64,000 nucleotides of DNA from an uncultured Acidobacteriia bacterium (GCA_903851195.1 CAINNJ010000051.1:33218-97217); one strand, 5' to 3'; shown: positions 46,434 through 55,711, numbered from the stretch's first letter. Numbers and translations are program-made. The notes: a model not told the origin generated them from the sequence alone.

Positions 46434-46445
46434 CGAAACGTTTCG
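46434..46445. promoter_or_regulatory. perfect palindrome, candidate operator
   Basis: CGAAACGTTTCG, a perfect 12-bp palindrome, lies between the divergent permease gene (start 46397) and the small membrane protein gene (start 46488). Position suits a repressor or activator site, but no binding protein is suggested and a chance palindrome is possible. Confidence 0.4.
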
Positions 46446-46487
46446 TTCGTCTCAACCGAGCTCAAAACACTGAGTTAAAAACTATCG

Positions 46488-46835
46488 ATGCGCCCCCGCC
46501 TTTTGCGATTCCTTTTCACAATCGAGTTTCTGCTCGCCCTCCAGGCGATCTGGACGTTCTGGGTACAGGTGGGCGGCCAATACCATCTGGACCTGATGTT
46601 CTGGCCGTGGAAGTTCGGCCTCAGCCTGCTGGGGGCGACGCTGATCGTGGCGATTTCGGCAGGGCGAATGCCGAAACTGGCGGCGGCGCTGCTGGTGATC
46701 ACGATCGGGGTGGCCGGGATGGTCACGTATTACTACCACCTGAATGAGCCGGCCGATCAGGACGATGAGGTGCAGGACCAGCAGACGCTGCTTATCCGCC
46801 CCGCCCGGCGTCTAATCGCCGCGCCAAACGTCTAA
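46488..46835 (+). CDS. small three-helix membrane protein
   Basis: 115 residues with three hydrophobic segments: FLFTIEFLLALQAIWTFWVQ (about 7-26), LMFWPWKFGLSLLGATLIVA (about 36-55) and LAAALLVITIGVAGMVTYYY (about 64-83). A charged tail (ADQDDEVQDQQ) follows. The last ~12 residues are encoded by a tandem 20-bp duplication, so the original C-terminus probably differed. Family not recognised. Confidence 0.6.
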   Translation: MRPRLLRFLFTIEFLLALQAIWTFWVQVGGQYHLDLMFWPWKFGLSLLGATLIVAISAGRMPKLAAALLVITIGVAGMVTYYYHLNEPADQDDEVQDQQTLLIRPARRLIAAPNV

Positions 46836-46848
46836 TCACCCCGCCAAA
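46809..46848. repeat. tandem 20-bp duplication at a gene end
   Basis: Copies 46809-46828 and 46829-46848 (CGTCTAATCGCC and CGTCTAATCACC, then CGCCAAA endings) match at 18 of 20 bases. The stop codon of the small membrane protein lies in the second copy. Because 20 is not a multiple of three, the duplication shifts the frame and sets the present C-terminus. Confidence 0.85.
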
Positions 46849-46917
46849 CGTACTTCCCGCCCCAAAGCGATCCGGCTCGCCCCCGCTATCGGAAACTAAC
46901 GTGCTCGCCGTCCCGAA

Positions 46918-49900
46918 ATGACGGGTCCACGTATACTTTTTTTCACCACATGGTTGGTCGCACTTCATCTCCTCGCCCCGGAATCCCGGGCGCAAACCAG
47001 CAAAGGCACTCTCTCCGGCACCATCCTCGACAGCTCGGGCGCGGTCATCTCCGGCGCGAAAATCACTGCCAAAGACAACACCGGCGGCGAATCGCGAACG
47101 GCTACGAGTGCGGGTGACGGCGCTTACCGCATCGACGCCATCTCGCCCAGCGTTTACACGATTTCCGTAACGGCCCCCGGTTTCAGCCGCAAGGAGGTCA
47201 GCGGCGTGAACGTGCAGGCCTCGGTGGTGACCTCCCAAAACGTCACGCTCGATGTCGGCGCCACGGAGCAGACGGTTTCGGTCGAAGCCGCCGCCGCCCA
47301 ACTCCAGACCGATAGTGGCGATCTGAGCGGCACGATCAGCGCCGCCGAAATCGCGAAGCTTCCCATCAATTCGCTGAACCCGATCGACCTGGTGCTCACG
47401 CAGCCGGGCGCGGTTTCGGTGGAAAACCGCGACAGCTTCACCAACGGCTCCGGCTTTTCGGCCAACGGCTTGCGCCCGCGGGCCAACAACTTTCTGATCG
47501 ACGGGTTCGACAACAACGACCAGGGCATCGGCGGCCAGGCGCTCCAGCCCGGCAATGTGGAGGCGATCAAGGAAGTCACGATCCTCAAGAACTCCTACGC
47601 GCCCGAGTTTGGCCGGGGCGGCGCGTCCGTCACGAACGTCATTTATAAGAACGGCACCAACGAATTCCACGGCAGCCTCTGGGAGCGCTACACGGGCTCC
47701 GGAATCAACGCCCTGACGTCCGAAGAAAAGCGTTCCGGCATCACCACCGTGCCGCGCGACGTGGATAACACCTTCGGCTTCGCGGCGGGCGGACCGGTGA
47801 TCAAGAACAAGCTCTTCCTCTTCGGCAGCAGCCAGTGGCACCGCATCTATGGGGCGGAAACCGGCAATCAGCTCAACATTCCGACCGCCCAGGGCGTCGC
47901 CACGCTGCAGGCTCTCGCCGGGGCGTACCCGAATGCGGGACTGCTGGTCAGTTCGCTGGGCGGACTGGTCGCCTCGGCGCAGTCCAGCACCATTAACGTG
48001 GGCGCCCGCGCCGGCTGCGGCACACCGGGCAGCCCCTGCCTGATTCCCATCGGTCAGATTACCCGCGCGACGACGCAGCAGAATCCCGCTTACGAGTTCG
48101 TGGTGCGCGGCGATTACCAGATGACTTCGAAAGACACCATTTCGGGCCGCTACATCGGCACCCAAAACACCCTGACGCCGGACCTTTTCGCCAACGCGGG
48201 CGCGCTGCCCACGCAGGACACGTTCCAGGGCGGCCCGGCGCGCAACCTGGGCGCGTTCTGGACGCACGTCCTCACGCCCACACAGGTCAACGAAGCGCGC
48301 TTCACGTTCCAGCAGATCGATTTTCAGTTCGGTCTGCTCTCCACCGCGCCCACCGCGCTGACGCCGAATATTTCCATTGCCGGACTCAGCGGGACCTCCT
48401 TCGGCGGCGTCAGTTCCACGTTCCCGCAGGGCCGCGGTCATGACACGTACGGGTATCAGGACGCGTACTCGCTCACGATCGGCAGCCACAGCATCAAAAT
48501 CGGGGCGGACGTAAATCATCTGGTTATCAACGACTCCATTCCTTTCAACTCGCGGGGCACGATCAGCTACGTGGGGGGCGGCAGTTGCGCCACCATCGGC
48601 CTCACCACCTGCACGGGCCTTGCGAACTTCCTCGACGACTTTACCGGCCCTTCCGGGAACGCGGGCCGTCAGTTCGGCAGCCCCAACGTCAGCTTCGGCC
48701 AGACGACGCAGGCCTATTATGTCCAGGATTCGTGGAAAATGCGGCCGAATCTCACGATGACCTACGGCGTCCGGTACGAATATTTTTCCACGCCGTTTAA
48801 TTTCCTGAAATATCCGGCGGTCAACATCGCGACCGTTCTCAACGACCCGATCGATACCGCGCGCAAACAGAAATCGGACTCGAATAACTGGGGTCCGCGC
48901 ATCGGCATCGCTTATAACCCCGGCGGCGGCAAAACCGTGTATCGCGCCGGCGCCGGCGTGTTCTACGACGGATTCTTCACCAACATTGAGGACAACGTCG
49001 CCAGCAGCGCGCCCAACACGCTGGGCGGCACGCTGGTTGCGCCTAACACGGGGCGCGGACTCGGCACGGCTTCCGGGCTGGTTCCGGCGGTCACCGCGAC
49101 GCTCAACCCGAAGTCCTCGCTTTCCGTCATCGACGCCCGCCTGGTAAGCCCTTTGACGTACCAGTGGAACGCGAACATGGAACGGCAACTACCGGGCGAT
49201 ATGCTGCTGACCGTTGCCTACGTGGGCACCCGCGCCAACCACCTGTTCATCAATCAGGAGATCAATCCCGGCGTGAACGGCGTCCGGCTGAACCCCGCCA
49301 AGGGTTCGATTGGCGCGCGCACCAACGCCGGCGATTCTTCGTATCACGGTCTGCAGACGGACCTCACCCGCAAGTTCCGCAATGGCCTCTTCTTCGATGT
49401 CGGCTACACGTGGTCACACGCCATCGACGACGGCTCTGAAGTCTTCACCACGAGCGGCGGCAGTTCGTACCCGCAGGACGCGTTCAACCTGCGCGGAGAA
49501 CGCGGCAACTCCGCCTTCGATCGACGTCATCGCGGCACGGTTACGTGGGTCTACACGGTCCCCTTCCGCGGCAGCAACGGCGCGGGATACCGGAACGTTT
49601 TTAATTACATCGCGCGCAACTGGACCATCAGCGGCACCGCGCAGCTGCAGAGCGGCGCGCCCGACACGATCCATCTTGCCGGCTTCGACGAGAACGGCGA
49701 TCTGCGAACCACCAACGACCGGCCGGACAGCGGCAATCCGCGCGCCGCCATTAATTACAGCGACAGTTGCCTGAACTCGAGCACCTGCATCACGGGCATA
49801 GGCCAGTTGCAGTCCAACGGGTCGATTGTGGATTTCAACACCGGAGCTGCCGGCACGCGCGACCAGTTCCGCTATATCGTGGTCAGCGGACGGCCCGGCA

Positions 49901-50145
49901 ACACGGGCCGCAACACCTTCGTGAACGACTGGACGCAGGATTATGCGTTCTCGGTGGAACGTATTTTCCCGATTCCGCACCTCGAACATCACCAGCTGGA
50001 GTTCCGGGCCGAAGGCATTAACCCCTTTAACCATCCCAACCCCGGCGTGGTTTCGGCGGACATCCTGGATCCTAATTTCCTGAACCGCGATCTGCAGTTC
50101 CGGGGCGGCCGGATCCTTAACCTCTGGCTGAAATACCGGTTCTGA
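46918..50145 (+). CDS. Oar-like TonB-dependent outer-membrane receptor
   Basis: 1075 residues. Signal peptide ends ESRAQT. Residues about 25-115 are a carboxypeptidase-regulatory sandwich (GTLSGTILDSSGAVISGAKI), about 120-230 a TonB plug (PINSLNPIDLVLTQPGAVSV; EVTILKNSYAPEFGRGGASV), and the rest a beta-barrel ending in RILNLWLKYRF with the C-terminal aromatic expected for outer-membrane insertion. This family is abundant in Solibacter-like bacteria and likely imports glycans or other large ligands. No partner binding-protein gene is adjacent. Confidence 0.88.
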   Translation: MTGPRILFFTTWLVALHLLAPESRAQTSKGTLSGTILDSSGAVISGAKITAKDNTGGESRTATSAGDGAYRIDAISPSVYTISVTAPGFSRKEVSGVNVQASVVTSQNVTLDVGATEQTVSVEAAAAQLQTDSGDLSGTISAAEIAKLPINSLNPIDLVLTQPGAVSVENRDSFTNGSGFSANGLRPRANNFLIDGFDNNDQGIGGQALQPGNVEAIKEVTILKNSYAPEFGRGGASVTNVIYKNGTNEFHGSLWERYTGSGINALTSEEKRSGITTVPRDVDNTFGFAAGGPVIKNKLFLFGSSQWHRIYGAETGNQLNIPTAQGVATLQALAGAYPNAGLLVSSLGGLVASAQSSTINVGARAGCGTPGSPCLIPIGQITRATTQQNPAYEFVVRGDYQMTSKDTISGRYIGTQNTLTPDLFANAGALPTQDTFQGGPARNLGAFWTHVLTPTQVNEARFTFQQIDFQFGLLSTAPTALTPNISIAGLSGTSFGGVSSTFPQGRGHDTYGYQDAYSLTIGSHSIKIGADVNHLVINDSIPFNSRGTISYVGGGSCATIGLTTCTGLANFLDDFTGPSGNAGRQFGSPNVSFGQTTQAYYVQDSWKMRPNLTMTYGVRYEYFSTPFNFLKYPAVNIATVLNDPIDTARKQKSDSNNWGPRIGIAYNPGGGKTVYRAGAGVFYDGFFTNIEDNVASSAPNTLGGTLVAPNTGRGLGTASGLVPAVTATLNPKSSLSVIDARLVSPLTYQWNANMERQLPGDMLLTVAYVGTRANHLFINQEINPGVNGVRLNPAKGSIGARTNAGDSSYHGLQTDLTRKFRNGLFFDVGYTWSHAIDDGSEVFTTSGGSSYPQDAFNLRGERGNSAFDRRHRGTVTWVYTVPFRGSNGAGYRNVFNYIARNWTISGTAQLQSGAPDTIHLAGFDENGDLRTTNDRPDSGNPRAAINYSDSCLNSSTCITGIGQLQSNGSIVDFNTGAAGTRDQFRYIVVSGRPGNTGRNTFVNDWTQDYAFSVERIFPIPHLEHHQLEFRAEGINPFNHPNPGVVSADILDPNFLNRDLQFRGGRILNLWLKYRF

Positions 50146-50215
50146 AAGGGCGGTGAGAATTCGAGCTTTCGGGGTGCGCTCCTCTTGTTTTTGCCGGCTT
50201 TGGGGTTTCAAGCCG

Positions 50216-50974
50216 TCAGGCGGCGAAGGCAAGAGGAGCGTTACCGGGAGCTTGGGTTGGTTTTGTTTCGGGCTCGGCTTCGGCGGACGCGGCTTCAGCG
50301 GGCGGGTCATAACGCTTCGTTAGTTTGGCGATGTCGAGGGGCGGGAAGGCGGCGAGGGCGGCGAGGTGGACGGCGTTGTTCTGTTTGATCTGGTCGATTT
50401 TGGCGAGGTCGAGTTGGGCGTTCACGGTGGCGGTGATGCCTTTGGTGATTTCACGGGTGTCGGAGATGCCGAGGTACGTGGGTTCGAATTGTTCCGGGAG
50501 GGTTTCGACGCGGAGGCGGCGCTCGGTTTGCAGGCGACGCAGCTCGGCGGTGGCTCGGTTGAGGATGCCTAATGCTTGCGTGCGGGCGCGGTCGACAGAG
50601 GTCTGGATTTCGTTCAGGCTCGAGTAGAGGGTGGCGTCGGCGGGGTCTTCCTGTCTTTTATCCGCCATCGCGAAGGCTTTTTCGACGAGGTCGGCTTCGA
50701 CGTTGGCGCAGCGGCGGAGACGCCAGGTGGCGCGGAGGATTTCGATGGCGTAAGCGCCTTCGAGGGCGTCCTGGGGATTGAGGCGATCCCAGAGCGCGGT
50801 GGTAAGTTCGCTGTATTCGGCTTCCTCATGGGGGAGGACGAAGTTGCGGGTGGAGAAGAGGTGGAGTTTGCAGGCGTTTTGGGAAGAGGCGGCTTTTCCG
50901 GCTTCGGTGCGGGGGCCGGTGGCGGCCTGGGCGTTGCGGCGGTTGGCGTTGAATTGTGCGGTGGTGGTCGGCAT
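50216..50974 (-). CDS. uncharacterised protein with N-R-x-N-A-Q-x-x-T-G-P-R-T motif
   Basis: 252 residues. The N-terminus reads NANRRNAQAATGPRTEAGKA, followed by SSQNACKLHLFS, a short motif widespread in acidobacteria and planctomycetes and often repeated in a genome. The middle is helical (ILRATWRLRRCANVEADLVE; RATAELRRLQTERRLRVETL) and the end is Pro/Glu-rich. Function unknown. Wide sporadic occurrence suggests a mobile or expanded family; that is inference. Confidence 0.72.
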   Translation of the reverse strand: MPTTTAQFNANRRNAQAATGPRTEAGKAASSQNACKLHLFSTRNFVLPHEEAEYSELTTALWDRLNPQDALEGAYAIEILRATWRLRRCANVEADLVEKAFAMADKRQEDPADATLYSSLNEIQTSVDRARTQALGILNRATAELRRLQTERRLRVETLPEQFEPTYLGISDTREITKGITATVNAQLDLAKIDQIKQNNAVHLAALAAFPPLDIAKLTKRYDPPAEAASAEAEPETKPTQAPGNAPLAFAA

Positions 50975-51656
50975 GGTGGTGCTCCTGGGGTGAGGATGGC
51001 ACAGGGGTGCGGGGGTTGGGGAGTTATGTTGTTGATTTTGTTGGTTAAAATTGTTGTGAACGGGAAAGGTTTGGAGTGTCGTTCAACTGCATTGGCGAAG
51101 CCGGCAAGCGGCAAGCGGCTCCTCTCGCTATCGCCATATTTAAGTCAACACGACGGGCCGTCGGGCCTGGCCGACTGCACGGAAAGGAGTTCGTTTAGCG
51201 GACCTGATTCAGCGCGCGGGGCAGTGTGGGGGCTCCCTGGGAAACTCCCCGCTGTAGCCGAATTCGCCTTATTCAACTTCCCACTGGCGCGTTCGCGTTG
51301 AACAGCGCTGATCAGGTTCACAACCGGACTCCGGTGGACTGATTTTCTCGAACGCCGTTTATGGACCATGGAGGCACCGCACTGCACCGAGATGCCGACA
51401 AAGCGTTCAAGTGGATAGTAAACACTACGCCGTTGGGCGCGGGTTTGCGAGTACGCAGCTATCTGTGTCCTGACACCTAAATGCGAGATGGCTGATGATC
51501 TTCTCCACACGTGTTCAGGGATGTGCCTAACGTAGCTACGACAACAGGCCGCATGCTCCTGGAATCCCCACTCAACATTGCTTTGCGATGCGAGGGGCAC
51601 TCCGTGTCTGGAGGGTGCCAAGCAACTGATGGTGCGCTGCCCTTTTTGAATAGAAT
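50975..51656. other. gene-poor stretch at the start of the accessory region
   Basis: About 680 bases. Open frames such as 51145-51684 on the minus strand have no protein-like hydrophobic pattern or family motif. The stretch probably holds the promoter of the 50974 gene and unrecognised remnants. I see no clear repeat, RNA gene or terminator. Confidence 0.5.
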
Positions 51657-52655
51657 ATGAGAAAGGTCCAAGCCGCTGCCGCACGCACGGCGGTCAGAAA
51701 TTGCTATGATCCGCACTCGCTTGACTCTTCCTGTCCTTTCGGCTCTTCTCTTCGTCGGCTCGCGCCCGCGCAGATAATCGACTATCACCAGCATCTCTAC
51801 AGTTCTGTTGCGGGTCCAATCTCGATTCCCGGTTGGCACGGTGTGACGGCCGATGAACTCATCGCATTAATGGACGCGTCCCATATCGAGCGCGCCGTCG
51901 TTCTCTCAACGGCGTATTCCCTTGCGAACCCCCACAAGCCCGCCATCCCTAACGAACGCCAAGCCGTTCAAATGGATAACGACTGGACGAGCGCGCAGGT
52001 GGCGAAGTATTCCGACCGCCTCATCGGCTTTTGCTCCGTCAATCCTCTCAAGGCGTATGCGATCGCGGAGATTGACCGCTGCTCAAAGGATCCCCATCTT
52101 GCCACCGGCCTGAAATTACATTTCGGTAATTCCGACGTGGATGTCGATAATCCGAAGCATCTCGCGCAATTAAAGAAAGTCTTTCGGGCGGCCAGTAACA
52201 ACCGAATGACGATCGTGGTGCACGCTCATGCGAACGTGACTTTTCAACGGCCCTACGGCGTTGCCCAAGCAAGGGTTTTTCTCAATCAACTTCTCCCGGA
52301 AGCCAAAGGCATTGCTGTCGTTCTGGCGCATATGGCAGGTGCGGGCGGGTTCGACGAATCCACACAGCGCGCATTGGCAGTCTATGCCGAAGCGATTGCG
52401 CATCAGGATTCCCGAGTTCGCAACCTGTATTTCGACGCCTGCATCTCGGCCAAGGACGAAGAAGCGCCCATCCTGGCTCAACGAATCCGCGAGATCGGAG
52501 TCTCTCGCATCTTTTACGGCAGTGATGCGCCCGTGAAAGGCAGCTTTCCAGCCGAATCCCTGGATCGCTGGCACAGGCTTCCGCTTACTGTCGAAGAATT
52601 TCATGCCATCGAGACGAACGCCGCCCCGTTCCTGCACCGGGCCATTCCGCGGTAG
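51657..52655 (+). CDS. amidohydrolase-family metal-dependent hydrolase with displaced signal peptide
   Basis: 332 residues as drawn. The fold begins at about residue 39 with QIIDYHQHLYSSVAGP (HxH metal ligands) and continues with AVVLSTAYSLANPHKPAIPN, MTIVVHAHAN and the C-terminal IFYGSDAPVKGSF (metal Asp), a TIM-barrel amidohydrolase. The first 38 residues as read are not a signal. An ATG at 51706 in a different frame encodes a good one (MIRTRLTLPVLSALLFVG) that ends at a stop at 51775. One inserted base near 51760 would join them through APAQ. So the gene carries a frameshift or a sequence error. Confidence 0.7.
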   Translation: MRKVQAAAARTAVRNCYDPHSLDSSCPFGSSLRRLAPAQIIDYHQHLYSSVAGPISIPGWHGVTADELIALMDASHIERAVVLSTAYSLANPHKPAIPNERQAVQMDNDWTSAQVAKYSDRLIGFCSVNPLKAYAIAEIDRCSKDPHLATGLKLHFGNSDVDVDNPKHLAQLKKVFRAASNNRMTIVVHAHANVTFQRPYGVAQARVFLNQLLPEAKGIAVVLAHMAGAGGFDESTQRALAVYAEAIAHQDSRVRNLYFDACISAKDEEAPILAQRIREIGVSRIFYGSDAPVKGSFPAESLDRWHRLPLTVEEFHAIETNAAPFLHRAIPR

Positions 52656-52690
52656 CCATTAAACGTAGTACGGCAGGACAAAAGACGCAG

Positions 52691-53014
52691 CTACCTTCCT
52701 TCGCCGCCCTGTTTCTGCCAGACCCGGAGAATGCCGCCACCCAGGCTGATGTCTTTTCCGTTTGTCAGATCGAATTTTGAGGTGCTCTTGCCGTATTCAC
52801 AGGCGAGTTCGCGGCTATCAGCGACGACGATCCGCATCACCCCTGTCTTTCGCTTTTCAGATCCGGGAACGCGGTTATCCGGGTCGCAGGTGGCAATCAA
52901 CTTGCGGATCGACGCCTCCTCGGCGGCACTTGCGCCGGCGCCCCGCACACCACTGGACGATACGACCGCAAAAGGAACAACCGCCAGAGTGGTAACGATG
53001 TGTGAAAGTTTCAT
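52691..53014 (-). CDS. DUF4440/SnoaL-like exported protein with internal deletion
   Basis: 107 residues from MKLSHIVTTLAVVPFAVV, a signal peptide ending in RGAGASA. Residues AAEEASIRKLIATCDPDNRV open like a DUF4440/NTF2-like domain, but the usual central helix and strand are missing: the text jumps to VPGSEKRKTGVMRIVVADSR. It ends early at ILRVWQKQGGEGR, where homologues continue with WKIAA-type sequence. It is probably degraded or non-functional. Flanks the left end of the transposon (220 bases away). Confidence 0.6.
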   Translation of the reverse strand: MKLSHIVTTLAVVPFAVVSSSGVRGAGASAAEEASIRKLIATCDPDNRVPGSEKRKTGVMRIVVADSRELACEYGKSTSKFDLTNGKDISLGGGILRVWQKQGGEGR

Positions 53015-53227
53015 GGCATTCCTCATTCGAGCCTGGACTACACTTGCCAGCCTCCAGCCTTTCGGCCAGGCTAACAAGAAGAATTAAGCCCCTGACACGC
53101 GCCGTTTGTGAGGTGTGCCGTCCGTGAGCAGTCTGCGGCTCCGTGGCCCGGCGCAATGACGCACCGTGATCCGGAACGGGTCCCAACGTATCGAAACCGG
53201 ATCGTTTCGCATCGCCGCTGAGAGGCC

Positions 53228-53233
53228 TGTAAA
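53228..53233. repeat. target-site duplication, left copy
   Basis: TGTAAA directly outside the left inverted repeat; the identical TGTAAA sits at 57992-57997 directly outside the right one. A 6-bp duplication is the length known for Tn552-type elements. Confidence 0.85.
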
Positions 53234-53258
53234 TGTGATCTTCAGAGATAAATGGCGG
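53234..53258. repeat. transposon left terminal inverted repeat
   Basis: 25 bp beginning TGTGATCTTC and ending TGGCGG. It matches the reverse complement of 57967-57991 at 24 of 25 positions; the only mismatch is A versus T at position 19. TG...CA termini are usual for DDE elements. Confidence 0.9.
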
Positions 53259-53281
53259 TTTTTTTCCGGCGGAAGTTGGCG

Positions 53282-54106
53282 CTATGCCGCACCGATCACG
53301 AGAGTGCTCCGGGCCGCTTCGACAACATCATCCGTAATAACCGAGAGGCCGTTGATCTTCAGGATGCGTTCGATTTGCACGAATAGACGGTGAAGGAGCC
53401 GGAAGTTCCCGCCGGTGATGCGTGCAATAGACGCAATCGCCTGCGTGTCGGTGAAGTCGGCTTCGTCGAGCGCGAGACCGAGTTTGCGCCAGTGCCGGGT
53501 CAGAACGAAGGAGAGTTCATCGCCTTGCAAGGGCCGATAATGATGAGCGAAGCCAACACGGCTGTAAAGCTGCGGGTAGCGGGAGAGCCGTTTTTCCATG
53601 CCCGGCATACCGATCAAAATGACGCCGACGCCTCTGCGGTCGAATATGTCCCGGATGAATTCGAGGGCGGTCACTGACAGCCGCTCGGCCTCATCGAATA
53701 TCAACATTTCAACGTGGAACTCCTCGTGCGTGATCACCCGTGGACCCTTCGCGTCGCGATGAACATGGCTGTCGATGCATGTATCCACGCGGTCAATGTG
53801 CTCCCCGAGAGTATCCTTCAAGTCGCGCAGGGTGCCGAGTACGGTTGGGGTATGGAAGACGGTGCGCGAACGCGACAAGGCCTCGTTGATCTTCTTCTCT
53901 TTGGACCTGCCGCACCCGTTCCAAGCCTCGATCACGGGACCGGCTACGTCCCAGTGCGCATAGCGCCGCGCGGAGAGAGTCTTCCCAACACCGGCAGCGC
54001 CGTAACAGAGGCCGACGTAACGGTGCTTCCGCACAGCTTCGGCGAACTCCGTGAAACGGCGATGCTCCTTCGTGGCAATGAAGGTTCCGACGCGTTCCCC
54101 GTTCAT
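53282..54106 (-). CDS. tniB: transposition helper ATPase (TniB/Tn552 p271-like)
   Basis: 274 residues. Walker A in CYGAAGVGKTLSARRYAHWD (near residue 35) and Walker B in EMLIFDEAERLSVTAL (near 135), then IFDRRGVGVILIGMPGMEKR, typical of the AAA+ helper in Tn7/Tn402/IS21-type systems. It selects target DNA and activates the transposase. The start is 3 bases after the transposase stop; one transcript is expected. Confidence 0.88.
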   Translation of the reverse strand: MNGERVGTFIATKEHRRFTEFAEAVRKHRYVGLCYGAAGVGKTLSARRYAHWDVAGPVIEAWNGCGRSKEKKINEALSRSRTVFHTPTVLGTLRDLKDTLGEHIDRVDTCIDSHVHRDAKGPRVITHEEFHVEMLIFDEAERLSVTALEFIRDIFDRRGVGVILIGMPGMEKRLSRYPQLYSRVGFAHHYRPLQGDELSFVLTRHWRKLGLALDEADFTDTQAIASIARITGGNFRLLHRLFVQIERILKINGLSVITDDVVEAARSTLVIGAA

Positions 54107-54109
54107 CTT

Positions 54110-55576
54110 TCAATCCTCCTGATAGACGCGCAGCTTCTTTTTCCCGCGAGAAGGAGGCCTCAGTTCCTCGGTCGTCGGCTTCGGCTGCTGAACCGGCAAG
54201 AAATCGACGACCCGCGCCACGCGCTCATTTATGGTCGTGCGCAAGGAGCGGCGATGCATCCGCCGCGCGGCTTGGATGTCTTTCAGGGTCACCACTTCCC
54301 CCGCGTGTTCCTCGCTGACAGCCCGGCAGAGGAAGTTGTTGCGATAGAAGACCCTGATTTCTGACAGGTCGCGTGGATCATAGCGGATCGTCACGGCATC
54401 GCCGACATAACCCGCCATGGTCGGATGCTGGTAGCGCAGTCCTTGAAAATGGATGCCGTCGCGGCGGACGGCCCGCGGCTTCGCATGCATCACAAGCAGG
54501 AGATCGAGTGCCTCGAGGGTTTCGGGCAACCTCGGCAAAAATCCCTTGCCTCGCCATGCGTCGAGCGGCGTCTGACGGGTCTCGCTGTGAACCCGAATAT
54601 GATACGTGTTGGCGATGTAGGCGATCGCCGCCCGATCCAAATCGGCCAGAGACAACTTCGGCTCGGATGTCGGCTTGCCCTTCACCAGATGTCCGGGCAA
54701 TTCCGGCAGGAGTTCGGAATTCAGCGTTCCGAACAGACGCTCGATCTTGCCTCGCCCCTGCGGTCGGGCGACCGCTGAATAGACGATGCGGAACTTCAGG
54801 CTTGCCGCTACCTGATCGAGGTGCTTACTCGTGAAATCGCACCCGTGATCGACGTAGAGCACGTCGGGAATACCGCAGACAGGCCAAGCCGGATCGCCTT
54901 TTCGCCAGATCGCCTGTCTCAGCGCAAGGCTGGTGTTGAGTATCGACGGTGCGCCCAAAAACACCATGATGCCCGCGACCGCGCGGGAATGGTCGTCCAT
55001 CACGGTTGTAAGCCATGGACGGGCAGGCTTGCCGGTTTGATCGAGAATCAGCAGATCGAGCATTGTGTGGTCGGCCTGCCAGATCGCGTTGGCATTCTGT
55101 GCGCGGTGCCGGTGTATCAGTTCGTAGCGATTGCGAAAGGCTGCTGCTCCGTCATGCGCCAGCGTCACCATGGCTGGGTCGAGATCGGCGAGGATCGCAT
55201 AGACCGTGCTGTAGGAAGGCACGGGCCACTTGTGCTCTTTGGCAATGTTTCCGATGCGCCGATGAATGGCGGCAACGGAAGCTCGCGGCTTCTTCAGCCC
55301 CATGCCCTCAACGAACGCGACAAGGTCGGCGGGCAGGCGGTGCCGGTCCGCATCGTTCCGAGCCGGGCGGGCCAGCCCGGCGAGTCCAGTTTGCCGGTAG
55401 CGGGATAACCAGCGTTCGGCAGTGCGAAGCGCGACACCGGCATGCCTGGCCGCTTCGGTCAGAGGCACGTCTTCTTCGAGATGTGGACGCAGAACGGCAA
55501 ACCGCTCCATGGCCAAATGGCGCTGGCCCTCTGTCAGAGCAGCGGCTACGGGCTTTGTTTCAGGGGCTTGAGCCAT
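54110..55576 (-). CDS. tniA: DDE transposase (TniA/Tn552 p480-like)
   Basis: 488 residues from MAQAPETKPVAAALT; an upstream start at 55648 lies in the resolution region and is rejected. N-terminal helix-turn-helix: LTEAARHAGVALRTAERWLS (about 39-58). Catalytic triad visible: Asp169 in WQADHTMLDL, Asp243 in YVDHGCDFTS, Glu279 in GRGKIERLFGTLNSE, spacing DD(35)E. A Mu-type C-terminal beta domain follows (YQHPTMAGYVGDAVTIRYDP). It cuts and joins the transposon ends. Confidence 0.92.
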   Translation of the reverse strand: MAQAPETKPVAAALTEGQRHLAMERFAVLRPHLEEDVPLTEAARHAGVALRTAERWLSRYRQTGLAGLARPARNDADRHRLPADLVAFVEGMGLKKPRASVAAIHRRIGNIAKEHKWPVPSYSTVYAILADLDPAMVTLAHDGAAAFRNRYELIHRHRAQNANAIWQADHTMLDLLILDQTGKPARPWLTTVMDDHSRAVAGIMVFLGAPSILNTSLALRQAIWRKGDPAWPVCGIPDVLYVDHGCDFTSKHLDQVAASLKFRIVYSAVARPQGRGKIERLFGTLNSELLPELPGHLVKGKPTSEPKLSLADLDRAAIAYIANTYHIRVHSETRQTPLDAWRGKGFLPRLPETLEALDLLLVMHAKPRAVRRDGIHFQGLRYQHPTMAGYVGDAVTIRYDPRDLSEIRVFYRNNFLCRAVSEEHAGEVVTLKDIQAARRMHRRSLRTTINERVARVVDFLPVQQPKPTTEELRPPSRGKKKLRVYQED

Positions 55577-55592
55577 CGGTTCAATAACCTTT

Positions 55593-55710
55593 GTTTTTGC
55601 ACCGCGACTCGACCGGGGCCCGGAAGCGCCCGAAACTCGCGAAAACAAGTTGCAAAACTCTGGTGCAAAAGATATGGTGCATAATAACGCTATCTCTTTG
55701 GTTTTTGCAA
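55593..55710. promoter_or_regulatory. candidate res site and divergent control region
   Basis: Between the transposase and resolvase starts lie four copies of a TTTTGCA core: GTTTTTGCAC (55593-55602), TTGCAAAAC (55650-55658, inverted), GTGCAAAAG (55663-55671, inverted) and GTTTTTGCAA (55701-55710). Spacing and inverted orientation suit resolvase binding subsites, and the region must also hold both divergent promoters. Confidence 0.6.
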
Positions 55711-55711
55711 C

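Noticed and set aside
51145..51684. 179-residue minus-strand frame in the gene-poor stretch
   Set aside because: No protein-like pattern, and it overlaps the amidohydrolase start; likely chance.
55577..55648. N-terminal extension of the transposase to 55648
   Set aside because: It runs through the TTTTGCA repeats of the candidate res region, and MAQAPETK at 55576 is a better start.
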